Part shown: positions 5,216 through 5,267 of the stretch, one piece after another | Layout: every line of letters begins with the position of its first letter | How positions within the stretch are numbered: the first letter of the stretch is position 1 | Assembly: GCA_018818505.1 (NCBI GenBank) | Contig: JAHIRR010000299.1 | Location: forward strand, 1 to 5,267 | Origin: Candidatus Omnitrophota bacterium | GTDB taxonomy: Bacteria > Omnitrophota > Koll11 > Gorgyraeales > Gorgyraeaceae | DNA: 5,267 nucleotides | Direction of reading: 5' to 3' | Notes under the pieces: generated by a model | The model's input: only the letters and a program-made list of their open reading frames with translations | Told to the model about the DNA's origin: nothing | Database searches by the model: none | Translations under genes and position numbers: made by a program

Positions 5216-5267
5216 ATGGATACGCCTAGACATATCGCTATAATAATGGATGGGAATGGCCGTTGGG
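5216..5267 (+). CDS. uppS: Isoprenyl (undecaprenyl) diphosphate synthase, N-terminal fragment
   Basis: The gene begins at ATG 5216, five bases after GGAG, and is cut by the window end after 17 codons. The visible sequence MDTPRHIAIIMDGNGRW carries the hallmark IMDGNGRW of cis-prenyltransferases, including the catalytic Asp (D12 here, D26 in E. coli) and the residues that hold the allylic diphosphate. The enzyme condenses isopentenyl diphosphate onto farnesyl diphosphate to make the C55 carrier lipid for peptidoglycan and other surface glycans, releasing pyrophosphate at each step. The chain length of the product cannot be judged from this fragment. It lies after a strong terminator with no clear promoter in between. 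Confidence 0.95.
   Translation, partial: MDTPRHIAIIMDGNGRW

Overview
The window reads as a chromosomal housekeeping stretch of a Gram-negative-type (diderm) bacterium of roughly even base composition. All genes are on the + strand. The combination of a soluble purA, a membrane pyrophosphatase of the K+-dependent type, an OmpA-type lipoprotein, uppS, and many palindromic repeats (including the family with TCATTGCGAG ends) would fit Omnitrophota or a similar environmental candidate phylum. That placement is an inference from gene content and style; no marker gene was compared.

Layout: 1-134 is the 3' end of a gene whose last 43 codons resemble the C-terminus of isopropylmalate/homocitrate synthase-type enzymes (tentative). 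A 45-base palindrome (145-189) separates it from purA (207-1454, adenylosuccinate synthetase). The purA 3' end runs into a second, unrelated palindrome (1427-1474), and hppA (1492-3582, ion-pumping pyrophosphatase) follows 37 bases after the purA stop. A 345-base gap (3583-3927) holds two copies of a third palindrome family. The second copy sits inside a 157-base element with 22-base terminal inverted repeats starting GTAA and an 8-base target duplication, which is the signature of an IS66-type non-autonomous element (MITE). A well-formed sigma-70-type promoter lies just downstream of it and drives an OmpA-domain lipoprotein gene (3928-4659) and a small membrane-anchored or exported coiled-coil gene (4680-5078). 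A strong hairpin terminator (5098-5158) closes that pair. A second copy of the first palindrome (5161-5205) then lies immediately before uppS (from 5216, cut by the window end).

How the genes fit together: purA serves AMP synthesis. HppA couples cytoplasmic pyrophosphate hydrolysis to cation export, and pyrophosphate is a by-product of biosynthesis, including each condensation by UppS. The lipoprotein and coiled-coil protein look like envelope components, the former probably gripping peptidoglycan, and UppS makes the lipid carrier for peptidoglycan. The link is therefore general growth and envelope metabolism, not a dedicated pathway.

No new defence or biosynthetic system was found. The unusual content is the density of palindromic and MITE-type repeats: every gene boundary except that between the OmpA-type and coiled-coil genes carries at least one long palindrome or hairpin.
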